64,000 nt of DNA from Gyromitra esculenta (taxonomy: Eukaryota > Ascomycota > Pezizomycetes > Pezizales > Discinaceae): NCBI GenBank assembly GCA_038503075.1, contig JBCAML010000017.1:186001-250000 (forward strand), read 5' to 3'. This document shows positions 11,053 to 20,628 of this stretch, in pieces. The notes beneath the pieces are model-generated. The model did not search any database and had not been told where the DNA came from. It was given only the letters and a program-made list of their open reading frames with translations. The position numbers were made by a program, and so were the translations under genes. Within the stretch, counting starts at the first letter, position 1. Each line of letters opens with the position of its first letter.

Positions 11053-12944
11053 AAGAATCTTATTCTTCAGCAACCTCCTTCAGAGTCATTGTACTACTGG
11101 AAACCCTTTCAAAAATACTTGAACGAATTATCGCAACTCGTCTCGCCTACCTCTCCCGCTCAAACGGCCTCATTCACCCTAATCAATGCGGCTCGCTCTC
11201 ACTTATATCAACCGGAGATGCAGTCTCTGCACTCCTTCACGATGTCCAGCTCCTCCAAGCAGCCGACAAGAAAGTCTCTACCCTTTTCCTAGATATCAAA
11301 GGTGGGTTTGACAACGTCAACCCCCATATCCTGGAAAAAAGACTTCTTGATCACAATATTCCTCTTTATATGACCTCTTGGATCATATCCTTTCTCCACT
11401 CCCGCGAATGCGCCCTCCTATTCAAAGGGTCACCACGTAAATTTCTTCCCGTATCTGTAGGAGTCCCCCAAGGCTCACCTATATCTCCCCTTTTATTTTG
11501 TATCTACGTCGCCCCCCTCCATCTCAGTAACGCTTTTAAATTCACATTTTCATATGTGGACGATTTTGCCATCACAGTCTTTTCGCACTCCAGTAGGAAA
11601 AACGCTAGACTCTTGGAAGAAGCAGCCCGCGACATCAACATCGTGGGAGATGCCATTCAAGTTTCCTTCTCGATTCCTAAAACAGAACTCATACACTGGA
11701 CAACAATCCATAACCGACTCCCCCCTACTCCAGGCGCTTCCATCACGCTTGATAGAAATACCTTTCTTCCACAATTATGTATTCGTTGGTTAGGGTTTTG
11801 GCTCTCCCATAATTTCAACACGAATACACACTTTCTCAAAAGATTGTCATCTGCTCAAAAAGCATTCTTTGCAATCAAATCCTTATCAACATCCGGTTCA
11901 GGGCTTACGGGCTCTAATGCCCGTAAACTTGCCATGGGCCTTATACGACCAATACTCACATACGGAATGAACATACTTATTCCTTCAACAACAATCTTCA
12001 AGAAACTCGACCCGTTCTGGAACATTGTTCTCAGATGGATCACAAACTGCTTTTCATCCACAAACATTGGTGCTCTCACCCGAGAAGCAGCACTGCCTCC
12101 CACACTGCCATACGCTAAATACCTCAGAAGACGCCATGCAGTACGCATAGCCACTCTACCTGTGTTATTTAACCCTGCATCTGCACGTCTCCCACCAAAC
12201 TTCCAAGCAAATTGCACTCTCTCCCTCTTCTCGTAGCCATCTCGCGCCGGCCCTCGTAGACCACGTCCCTGGAACTCCAACGCCAAATCACGCGTCAGAC
12301 CTCTTATTATTGACGCTCTTGCACACGAAGCATGGAAATTCCTTCCATGCAACTACTACTCCGGCGCGTCAGGCCCTGCCATCGACAAACCAAATCCTGA
12401 TCAATCAATGATTCTCGAATCATGCAACAACGCTATTTTATCCCAATTAAAATTAGACTGGGACGAATACACTCCTCGCCCTCTTTACTATGAATATTCC
12501 ACTACCACTATTCCCCACCCATTTATGAAATTTTCGAAATTTATAGCTGGGAGGCTCCATCAAATGCGAGCACACAAAAGCTACCTCAAAGCACACACAT
12601 CCTGGTCTCACCCTGGACCTACTACATGTCCCCTCTGTGGCGACAGCTCCCAAGATTTTTCGCACGCAATATTATACTGTTTCGCTCACGAGGTTGAACG
12701 TAATTTATTTATTCCCTTTATAAATTCATTAAACCCTGAGTCACCCGTATGGTTAAACCCGATTATGTTAATTGCCCTTGCTGAATTCATTTCAAAGACA
12801 AGGACAAATTTTCCTATTAAATCCCAAATTGATATTTCATATTTATCTTCATCTGGTTCGTCTGATGTTCTTTCATCTATTTCTTCTCATTCTATAACAT
12901 CTATTACTTCTCTTTTAAACTTTTTTGAGTCAATGGAAGAGTAA
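11053..12944 (+). pseudogene. LINE ORF2 fragment: reverse transcriptase and zinc knuckle
   Basis: The frame enters from flanking DNA and reads RT block 1-2 (LETLSKILERIIATRL), the palm motif LFLDIKGGFDNV, the VPQGSPISPLLF block, and the catalytic YVDD box (FSYVDDFA). A TAG at 12234-12236 interrupts the frame. The same frame then continues without further stops to 12944 (RPLIIDALAHEAWKF). Near the end is a Cys-x2-Cys-x8-His-x4-Cys knuckle (CPLCGD to HAILYC), typical of LINE ORF2 C-termini. The N-terminal endonuclease and the start of RT are missing, so the copy cannot move by itself. Confidence 0.9.
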
Positions 12945-13156
12945 ACTACTTGCACGCTGGATATATTTTAGGCTTATGTTAGCCATGAAGGGAATCTCTG
13001 GATTGAAATTTTCAGTTACATTTGTTTTATTTTATTTTTTTGTCAGGAGGGTTGGGTCGATAAGGGTTTTGTTCACGCTATAACTTCGGTTGCATGTGAT
13101 ATTCTTGTACCATTTATAAAACAATGAAACAATGATTTAACAAAAAAAAAAAAAAA
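11053..13156 (+). mobile_element. 5'-truncated non-LTR retrotransposon (LINE)
   Basis: A 2104-bp insertion bounded by identical 17-bp target-site duplications and ending in 15 A residues (13142-13156), the hallmark of target-primed reverse transcription. The 5' end is cut inside the reverse-transcriptase domain, as usual for dead-on-arrival LINE copies. It carries the C-terminal part of ORF2 followed by about 200 bases of 3' untranslated sequence. Only one internal stop codon and intact flanks point to a recent insertion. It lies 350-400 bases upstream of BET2. The clade is uncertain: the RT blocks resemble fungal Tad-like elements, but there is no room for an RNase H domain between RT and the terminal zinc knuckle. 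Confidence 0.95.
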
Positions 13157-13173
13157 TGGCACTAGGATAACCA
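13157..13173 (+). repeat. Right target-site duplication of the LINE
   Basis: Exact copy of 11036-11052, directly after the 15-base A tail. Confidence 0.95.
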
Positions 13174-13506
13174 CTAAGAGGTAAAGAAGTATTACTAACC
13201 CGAAATTTGCGTCGGCAGGGTCAATGAGCACTTTCAAAAAATTCTTAGCCCTGATAGTACCGGACTATGGCTCCTCTTAGTCCCTAAGCGTCTCCCCATG
13301 AAATTAACGCTGGATACAGGCAGTCAGCCAACAGTCATCCTTATTCGCAGTCATAGTGGACAGATCCTTAGAGAGATTAAACATAAGTCAGAAATGCATT
13401 CCAGAACCGATTTCCAGAACCGTAAATGCTACAAACGAGTGAGATGAGGTGATCCTCCAAAGCAGCTAGCAAGTCCATACACAGTCTGCCAAGCCCAACC
13501 GCCCAC
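13174..13506. other. Region upstream of BET2
   Basis: No gene recognised. It must contain the remaining native promoter of BET2, since the LINE is inserted just to the left. Confidence 0.4.
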
Positions 13507-14544
13507 ATGAAGTTACGCGGAGCCTCATTCCCAACCTCAGCACCCCACCTTTACACTATGGCAAGTTCCCTTCTCTATGTCGACAAACATGTTTCCTACA
13601 TTCAGTCCCTCGACACACACAAGGACCGTTTAGACTACCATTTAACCTCACATCTCCGACTCTCGGGTGTCTATTGGGGCTTAACTGCTCTCCACCTCCT
13701 CAACCATCCCACCGCTCTTCCTCGAGATGCTACAATCGAGTTTGTGAAATCATGTCAGCACTCAAATGGTGGGTTCGGCGCTAGCCCGGGCCATGATGCA
13801 CACATTTTGTACACATTATCTGCGATCCAGATCCTCGCTACGGTAGACGCCCTTGATAGTGTTTCGAGGCTAGACGTAGTCACATACATTATCGGCCTGC
13901 AAGACAAGGCCACCGGCTGCTTCTCGGGTGATGAATGGGGTGAAATGGATACAAGGTTTATCTATTGTGCCTTGAATGCCTTGAGCCTTCTGGGGGAACT
14001 GAGGAATCCTGCTGTCGATGTTCCCAAAGCTATCTCGTATATCTTGCGATGTTTGAACCCTGACGGAGGATTTGGTATGGCACCGTCTGCCGAGTCTCAC
14101 GCTGGCCAAATTTTCACTTGCGTCGGTGCTCTTAAGATCGCTGGCGTCCTCGAAGAGGCAATGTCCCCAGATCAAATCAATCTCCTTGGTGATTGGCTCT
14201 GTGAGAGACAGCTGCCAAACGGAGGGTTGAACGGAAGGCCAGAGAAAATGGAAGACGTTTGCTACTCGTGGTGGGCCCTGAGCAGCCTAGCCATGATTAA
14301 AAAATTGCATTGGATTGATAAGGATAAGCTTGTTCAGTTTATCCTCGGCTGCCAGGATGATGAACAGGGTGGGTTAGCGGATAGGAAGGGCGATATGGCG
14401 GATGTGTTTCACACAGTTTTCGGGATCGCTGGGTTGAGTCTTCTAGGATATGAGGGGCTCAAGGAAGTTGATCCAATTTATTGTATGCCGATGGAAGTCA
14501 CCAAAAAGGTTCTAAGCGGGTATAGTGATTCTAAGCGGGTGTGA
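13507..14544 (+). CDS. BET2: Rab geranylgeranyltransferase (type II) beta subunit
   Basis: Catalytic beta subunit of the enzyme that, with the alpha subunit (BET4) and Rab escort protein, attaches geranylgeranyl groups to C-terminal cysteines of Rab GTPases. Five or six prenyltransferase repeats are visible (SCQHSNGGFGA, GLQDKATGCFSG, LNPDGGFGM, RQLPNGGLNGRPEK, GCQDDEQGGLADR). The zinc ligands are present: Asp and Cys in MEDVCYSWW and His in DVFHTVFG. The frame is uninterrupted, 345 codons from 13507. The Met at 13558 (MASSLLYVDKHV) gives 328 residues and matches the usual family N-terminus better, so it is the likelier start. The LINE insertion upstream leaves the coding sequence intact. Confidence 0.95.
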   Translation: MKLRGASFPTSAPHLYTMASSLLYVDKHVSYIQSLDTHKDRLDYHLTSHLRLSGVYWGLTALHLLNHPTALPRDATIEFVKSCQHSNGGFGASPGHDAHILYTLSAIQILATVDALDSVSRLDVVTYIIGLQDKATGCFSGDEWGEMDTRFIYCALNALSLLGELRNPAVDVPKAISYILRCLNPDGGFGMAPSAESHAGQIFTCVGALKIAGVLEEAMSPDQINLLGDWLCERQLPNGGLNGRPEKMEDVCYSWWALSSLAMIKKLHWIDKDKLVQFILGCQDDEQGGLADRKGDMADVFHTVFGIAGLSLLGYEGLKEVDPIYCMPMEVTKKVLSGYSDSKRV

Positions 14545-15540
14545 ACCGTGAGAATAAGAATAATCACCTTGGTTTCTTCTGTACCACTTATTTTCACGCG
14601 AGCTTCTCCGGATTACTGTATGATCGATGTTCTTTAGATTTCTTTAGATTTCTTTAGCACGATTTAAAGTATATGATGAATATACCGGCGGTTGCTACTT
14701 TTTTTTCAAAATGGATTCGAATCCACAAACGTCCGTGTTAAATCCCTAATATAAAAACAGCCCAGGTATGCAAAATATCACAGGTCATATCGAAACTTGC
14801 AGATCGCTTTCAACCGCGCTTGAAATGTGACGTATCGCACTATCACACAAGGCTGGTTGTAGCTACTACCTACAGGAGACTAAGATATCTACTCCAACTT
14901 CGACGACGTTTGCGAGTTAACTGGTATTGGAACTGCAAGGGTTTGACAGGACTTGTGCTAGAAGCTTATTTTGGAATAAATGTATCCCAATTACATCATA
15001 ATTCCTAAGTACAAATGTGAACTCCCTATTCAATGATCACCACGGCTGACCAGCTCCGATCACAGGCTGGAAGCTTAAGCTTTCTAGGCCTTATATCAAT
15101 CCCGAAATCCCCGCACCACCCCGCTCTCTAAACTATCCAAAAGACGTTCAAAAATTCACCTTTGATTTAGACGAGAGTAGGCTGCGAACCAATATCCTAT
15201 CGACCCACCGCGGCGACCATGGTATGTTAATCTTAAACAATAATTAAGATGATTTTGTGACTTTTAATTTGTTGGTGAGCTCAGTAACCAGGATCATCAA
15301 GGAACTTCCTTAGAGCGATTGCGAATTCAGATAAAGTTCTCCTCGAATTAAAACTCCTTTCTTTGCGATAGTTTAAGTAATCATGAGTGCACAGGAGCGG
15401 CCTTAGAGCGGCCAGGCTACCAGGCTAGTCACGTATTTTTGGTCAGGAGCTTCCTTGTACTTCTACTTGATAGGTTACTGATTCAAGGCTATTTGGGGAT
15501 TAAAGTGTCGTCGCCGTTCATGGTCTCAATTATACATACA
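14545..15540. other. Intergenic, no gene recognised
   Basis: Frames are closed. Directly after BET2 a TTTCTTTAGA-type direct repeat occurs (14632-14656). Nothing else was identified. Confidence 0.5.
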
Positions 15541-16140
15541 GGGAGAACTATGCAAAGCTTACTTGGACAGCTTTGAACGGCAAGATGTGGCTAAGGGATC
15601 CAGAATTTCTCCCCGACCAGCTTCCAGAAACACGCATCTTCCTTTTTGGCTATAACATGTCGTCGAGTGCCGGTGTTGATGAACAGACGAGAAATCTTTT
15701 AAATCGGCTGATAGTACTGTAAAGGGAGGAATATAAGGCAAGTTCAGAGGCATATGTTTTCAAAACTTAGAGTTAAGAAGACACTTTGGAAAGCATTGTC
15801 TAACTTAAATGAGGGCCTCCAATTGGCATCCTATCGTCCTATTATGTTCATTTGTTACAACCTCGGCGGTATTATTGTTAAGATGGTATGGGGTAAGATG
15901 GCGTTTAGCAATGGCCAACCTACCGCTGAGGAATGCCGTTCACATCTCACCGCGTCAGGGTGAAGCACAGTACTCAATCACTAGTACCGCCCATCCGACA
16001 CCGGAAGTCATTTCTCGGCTACTGATTGAAAGAGGTATTGATATCGAAGCGAAGGACAATCTTGGGCGAACAGCAATATTTGAGGCAGCAGACACAGGAA
16101 ATTTAGTCACAACTCAATATCAATGTTCCTCATGATATCG
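15541..16140 (+). pseudogene. Decayed hydrolase-ankyrin (NLR-like) gene
   Basis: The plus strand reads TWTALNGKMWLRDPEFLP, then LPETRIFLFGYN, EQTRNLLNRL, and after stops RPIMFICYNLGGIIVKM. These are successive blocks of the same hydrolase family as the relic at 9.8-10.85 kb. The nucleophile elbow His-Ser has become Tyr-Asn, so catalysis would be lost. Shortly after comes one ankyrin repeat (TPEVISRLLIERGIDIEAKD, then GRTAIFEAADTGN). The NACHT region expected between them is missing. Several stops and frameshifts break the frame. Confidence 0.75.
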
Positions 16141-16395
16141 CTGTGTTTTACATAGCTATAGCCGTGATAGATTTTCTAAAACTAGATTGATTCAATAGAG
16201 GAACCTCTATATATCTCAGTACGCTTTCAGCGAAAACTGATTGGTGGTTGATCGGCAACACGCGCTTACCAAGCTTGAATCTCTTGGCAGACGCCACTTA
16301 CCTCTACATCCCAACACCACCGTGGCCGTCGAAAAAAGCTTCCTCGTCACCACCACACCTTGCACTGCTGCAAAACCACAGTCCTCAAGTCCACC
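16141..16395. other. 5' region of SLT11
   Basis: Short intergenic stretch preceding the SLT11 start. No other gene seen. Confidence 0.4.
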
Positions 16396-17706
16396 ATGCC
16401 TCCCGCTGGCCCCAAATCCGACATAAACCGCAGCGGCGCCGAAGTCTCTGACTTCCCCGCCGTCTGTAACGACTGCCTTTCCGCGACCGACAACCCGTTC
16501 ATCCAAATGATCAAGGAGGACCGTGGCATGGAATGCAAGATCTGTACGCGCCCGTTCACTGTATTCCGATGGGCAGCCGATCGAACGAGTCGGTTCAAGA
16601 AGACCAATGTCAGTTTTCTTCTCCCCCCCCTCCCTGCTGTTCTGCGCGACTGACTTGGTGGTTAGATCTGCCTCACGTGCGCACGCCTAAAGAACTGCTG
16701 TCAATGCTGTATGCTAGATCTCTCTTTCGGCCTTCCTATCGCTGTCCGTGACGCCGCCCTGAAGCTCGTCGCCCAGGGCCCCAGTTCGGGAATCAACAAA
16801 GAATACTACGCGCAGAACCATGAAGGCGCGTTAACGGATGGCCAAGTGCCAGAGGAGTATGATAAAACAGACGCGGCGGCTAGAGATCTGTTGAAGAAAC
16901 TGGCACACAGTGAACCCTATTACAAAAAGCGACGGAATCCGGATTACAGTGGTGGCGAGGGATCCAGTGGTGGAAATGGGGATGGACAGAAGAGACTCGG
17001 GCCTGGACCAATTCGGAACGGAGGACGGGGAGGCGGGAGAGGTGGAAGTGATAGGGGGGATCGTGGGGGTGGTGGAAGGGGGGGTAGAGGGGCAGCGCGA
17101 GGTGGGAGAGGTGGGAGAGGGGGTAAATTTCCATCGGTTTCTCAGCTACCGCCGGGGCCGCAGGATATTATTCCGCCTGATGACCAGTCTATCACTTCTC
17201 TATTTCTCACAGGGTAAGCCGCACCATACCGTACCCGTATTTCGGTTTTACTTCGGAATAGAAACTAACTAGCATACGGATATAGTGTCGAAGACGACCT
17301 CGCAGAACACCACATCCGCACCTTCTTCTCCGCCTTCGGTCCTATTAAGTCTATTGTCTGTGTCCATCGCTCCCGCTGCGCATTCGTCAACTTCCAAACC
17401 CGCTCTGGCGCCGAAGCCGCTGCCGTCTCCTGCCAAGGCAAAGCCATCATTTCAGGCTGCCCCTTGCGGATTCAATGGGGCCGTACAAGGCCGCTAGGAA
17501 ACATCGACCGATCACAAGCTGCGGCTATCGGAAGATCTGCTGCAGATGCGGTGGCTGCGGGCTCAAGCGGTGCACAAGGACAGGCCGAGAGTGGAGAGGA
17601 AGAGGCACAGCAGCAAGTAAATGATTTTGCGGACTTAGATGCGGCATTGGCGGCGAAACCACCGAGTGCAGATGATGCGCAGTACCCTAGCCAGTTGGCG
17701 ACTTGA
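16396..17706 (+). CDS. slt11: Pre-mRNA-splicing factor SLT11/ECM2 (RBM22 family)
   Basis: Component of the NineTeen-complex-related spliceosome; with Cwc2 this family contacts U2/U6 RNA near the catalytic centre (established for ECM2/RBM22). Exons are 16396-16608, 16666-17213 and 17286-17706, with introns of 57 and 72 bp; phases match (0, then 2). The N-terminus has the family zinc-binding pairs CNDC, CKIC, CLTC and CQCC in the signatures ECKICTRPFTVFRW and LDLSFGLPIAVRD, residues about 20-110. A long Gly/Arg-rich stretch (RGG and GRGG repeats, about residues 200-240) precedes one RRM (SLFLTGVEDD, CAFVNFQTRSGAEAA) at about 265-330. The C-terminal tail is Ala-rich. It is convergent with MZM1, leaving 223 bp between the stop codons. 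The RGG block is a potential arginine-methylation target (inference). Confidence 0.95.
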
Positions 17707-17929
17707 GCATTTTGTGTTTTTTATCGTATTTCATTCTGTTTTTGTGTTTGGTATTTTCAAATTGCGAAAGTGTATGTGGGCGTTTCGGGTAGTTAATTTG
17801 TATAGTACTAGAGTGCACGCATGGGGGAAATCTTCATACAAAAGGCGAAGAAAAGAACGAAAGAACGAAAGAAACTAATTCATTACCCATTCCTGACCAT
17901 AGCCTGTGTGAGAACCACGATGATCCTGT

Positions 17930-18426
17930 CTACGAAGAACAGCACTTCCCCGAGCTAGCCCCCCCAAGCGTTGACTTCGGCTGCTTTATCGACTCGTTAT
18001 CACCCCTCTCGATCTCATCATGTATCCGCAGCTCTATCCCATTGTCAATCCCGTACATCTATCCGTCTGTATTAATCAAGCAATCAGCCCATAAGATACA
18101 TACCATATCGCCCCTCTTCGTTCAATTTCCCTTGCACCACACTTGTCCTCAGCATTGTCGCCACATCGTGAGCCTCCCTGATGAGTCGCTGGGCTCTCTC
18201 ACTCCCCGCAGCCAGCCCACGGTGCGCCTCGAATCCCTCACGGGTTCTTTCGAGTGCGGCGTCAAGGATGAACATGTCGCCTGTGAACTATTAGTGGTTG
18301 CCGTTTCCTCGGTTTTCTTTTTTCTTCGCTGCTTTGCTATTTCTTATCTGCGTCCCGGGGATGGTAGGTACCTTGAAAAGCGATCCGGGCAGCGCGGAGA
18401 ACACTTCGGTAGGCTGCGAGTGCCAT
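17930..18426 (-). CDS. MZM1: Rieske iron-sulfur assembly chaperone MZM1 (LYR protein)
   Basis: Three exons on the minus strand: 18372-18426, 18104-18280 and 17930-18033, giving 111 residues; introns are 91 and 70 bp, both GT-AG with consistent phase 1. It is a mitochondrial matrix LYR-family chaperone that stabilises the Rieske protein Rip1 before insertion into complex III (known for yeast Mzm1/LYRM7). The sequence shows the LYR-type start AAYRSVLRAARIAFQGD, a helical middle (REAHDVATMLRTSVVQGK) and the very conserved end LRIHDEIERGDNESIK. The protein ends in a Cys-rich tail (GKCCSS). An acceptor nine codons upstream of the one chosen for the last exon would need a phase-0 donor that is not present, so the shorter exon was used. 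Confidence 0.9.
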
Positions 18427-19203
18427 TGTGCGTTTGGGGGGGTTTCGTGTCAGATGGATGCACCGAGCCAACTGCAGTGGCGGGAATGGGATGAAGTCGA
18501 GTCTTGGTTTTGATGTTGAGGCTCTGGGAGAAGGGATCAAGGGTCATTCATGTGGGGCTAATCGGGCTTGTGTTCTTGGCGGCGGGATGGCTGCTGGTCG
18601 TCTGATGTGAAGCAAGCTCGTCGTTTATTATCAACCAGCGTTATGCCTCGTGGTAAGAAATTGAGACTCTTCTCACTCAAATACATGCACATATAGATAC
18701 GGCGCCGCCAGTACACATTAGGACTAAACATTGAGAATGTGAATTTTGGCGGCCCATGTTAAGCGTATAGGGATTCTAGTTTCGTCCATGAGGAAAACAT
18801 TTCGTATAATGACGTCGCTGCACGAGAAAGTCTAATAATTAGTAATCTCTTTGAATCTATATACGACATACTATACCCCGAGTGATCATCTATGATATTT
18901 CAGAGTAAGGTTTTCTTTGGTCAACTTTACCTAAATCTACGATTAGAGGTTCAAAACTCTACGGGGATAACGGCATGGTCTTAAGTCACAAGCCGGAGGT
19001 AATCTTTCAAAAAAATCTCAAATTATTCGTAGTTTTCCCAGAAATAAGTCGAACCTAACCTATCCAAAACCAAGGAGGCAACGAGGAGACCTTTGCAGAC
19101 CTGCTCCTAGCTGCCCAAATTTGCGTCCCCCCCCAAAAAAATAGCCATTAACTCCAAAACAACCCGAAATACGAAGAAAGCCCCTCAGTTTGCCCAGAAC
19201 CCC
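18427..19203. other. Intergenic region
   Basis: Includes the upstream region of MZM1 and the 3' flank of the membrane-protein gene. No other gene recognised. Confidence 0.5.
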
Positions 19204-20628
19204 TCAGTCTATCCTTCCACTGGAAACTTCGGCTTTGTGTCCCATTCGAATGCCATGTAGCGGGTGTTCATCGTTTTCGAATACGATAATCTCGTCACGG
19301 GAAGCCTCGAGACTGCTTTGTGACTCCACCCTAACTTCTTGAGTCCTGACTACCGAAAATTTCGAAGCGATGTTCTCGATATCGTTTTTATGCTCATCGA
19401 TGGAATCACGGTTCGACGCGTAGTGGCTTAATTCGTAGGAACCAGCGGTGTTTGTTGCGATAAATTCCTTCGATCGAGCAATCTTCAAGATCAAGTCTGC
19501 CATGCTCATTTCGATATTGACTTTGACCAAGAACGCCGGTGGATGAAAGGCCATGAAGCTATAAACCTTTAGTATATGTAGATTCTAGGTGTCTATAGGC
19601 GAGGCTTGGGGGAATCGTACACGTAAGGATTCGGATAGCTCATCATTCCGATGATCATGAGCTGATGGGGTACATAGTGGTTAGCTCTAAATCGTTCGTG
19701 GGAAATTTATTACCAGTTACCCACATCCATCGCAACAGATAGAATTACGATACGGGTATTGAAGGTCGCAAGTGGTTTATATTTCTCAAGGCCGAGGTCA
19801 ACCAGCTGCTGGTTGACAAGTCGAACAAAATAGTAATTCAACGCCCCATCTACAAATAAGTAGATAATCTTCTGGCAGCGATCCTCGACGTTATTGATTT
19901 TTAAATAACTTGGGTAAATCGTGTCAGTAAAGATATATATACTCAAATGAAGACAGGGATAGGTAAATTACATAGGTTTAATCTGCATCGCTGTAGGGAT
20001 CCAGATTGCGCCAACCATAATATTAACAGCAAATATAATAGCAAAAACTCCCCATCTGAGCTGCGTAGCTCGACGTTTATCAGGCATGATAATCCGAAGC
20101 CGATTGATGATGATCTGCAGTTGGGATTGAATCTATAGTAGAAATTTATAATTAGCTTCGAAATCACCCACCTCCCCCAAAGTTGACAGTGATGGATTTT
20201 ACCTGAATTGCCCATGAGAAAACTTATTGGTTTTTGGGATTAGACTAGAATAAACTTAAAGATCGCTTTCAAATAGCACTCACCGATAATAAAGAAAAGA
20301 GGGAATCTAAGTTTAGTTAGCTACGGATTCCATCTTGGTGCCAAAAACAATTGCTAATAGACCATATATCATACCCATGTCTCACGTGTTGCTGCATATA
20401 AAACCATGCTCCAAGTCCAAACCCAAAACTCCCAAGTATATCCAGCCATAAAAACCAAATATATAAAGAACGTAATCGGCAATTCCTATTGACCCTCATT
20501 GTCTGCTTCCATGCTTTCCAACATGTCAAGAACCTAAATCCAAGTGTGAAGCCCCAACAAATAAGACTAATCTCTCGGTCCATTTCAGTGACCGGATGAG
20601 GCTTGTAATCTGGACTTAGGGCGACCAT
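19204..20628 (-). CDS. Fungal seven-span integral membrane protein
   Basis: Seven exons on the minus strand: 20375-20628, 20284-20306, 20203-20222, 19972-20132, 19725-19908, 19621-19661 and 19204-19558, coding for 345 residues. All six introns are 61-70 bp, GT-AG, and every phase joins correctly. Exons 2 and 3 are only 23 and 20 nt. The assembled protein has about seven hydrophobic segments (SLYIWFLWLDILGSFGFGLG, FPLFFIIVFSWAI, WGVFAIIFAVNIMVGAIWI, IIYLFVDGALNYYF, IVILSVAMDLMIIGMM) and conserved motifs of a fungus-specific membrane family (LQIIINRLRI, NYYFVRLV, VKVNIEMSMADLI). The family has no function I can name with confidence. The cytosolic tail of about 90 residues is polar. The start Met at 20628 precedes the first span by about 20 residues. 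Confidence 0.8.

Noticed and set aside
14704..14725. TTCGAAT motif resembling a tRNA T arm
   Set aside because: The flanking bases do not form a 5-bp T stem with a 7-base loop, and there is no acceptor or anticodon stem.
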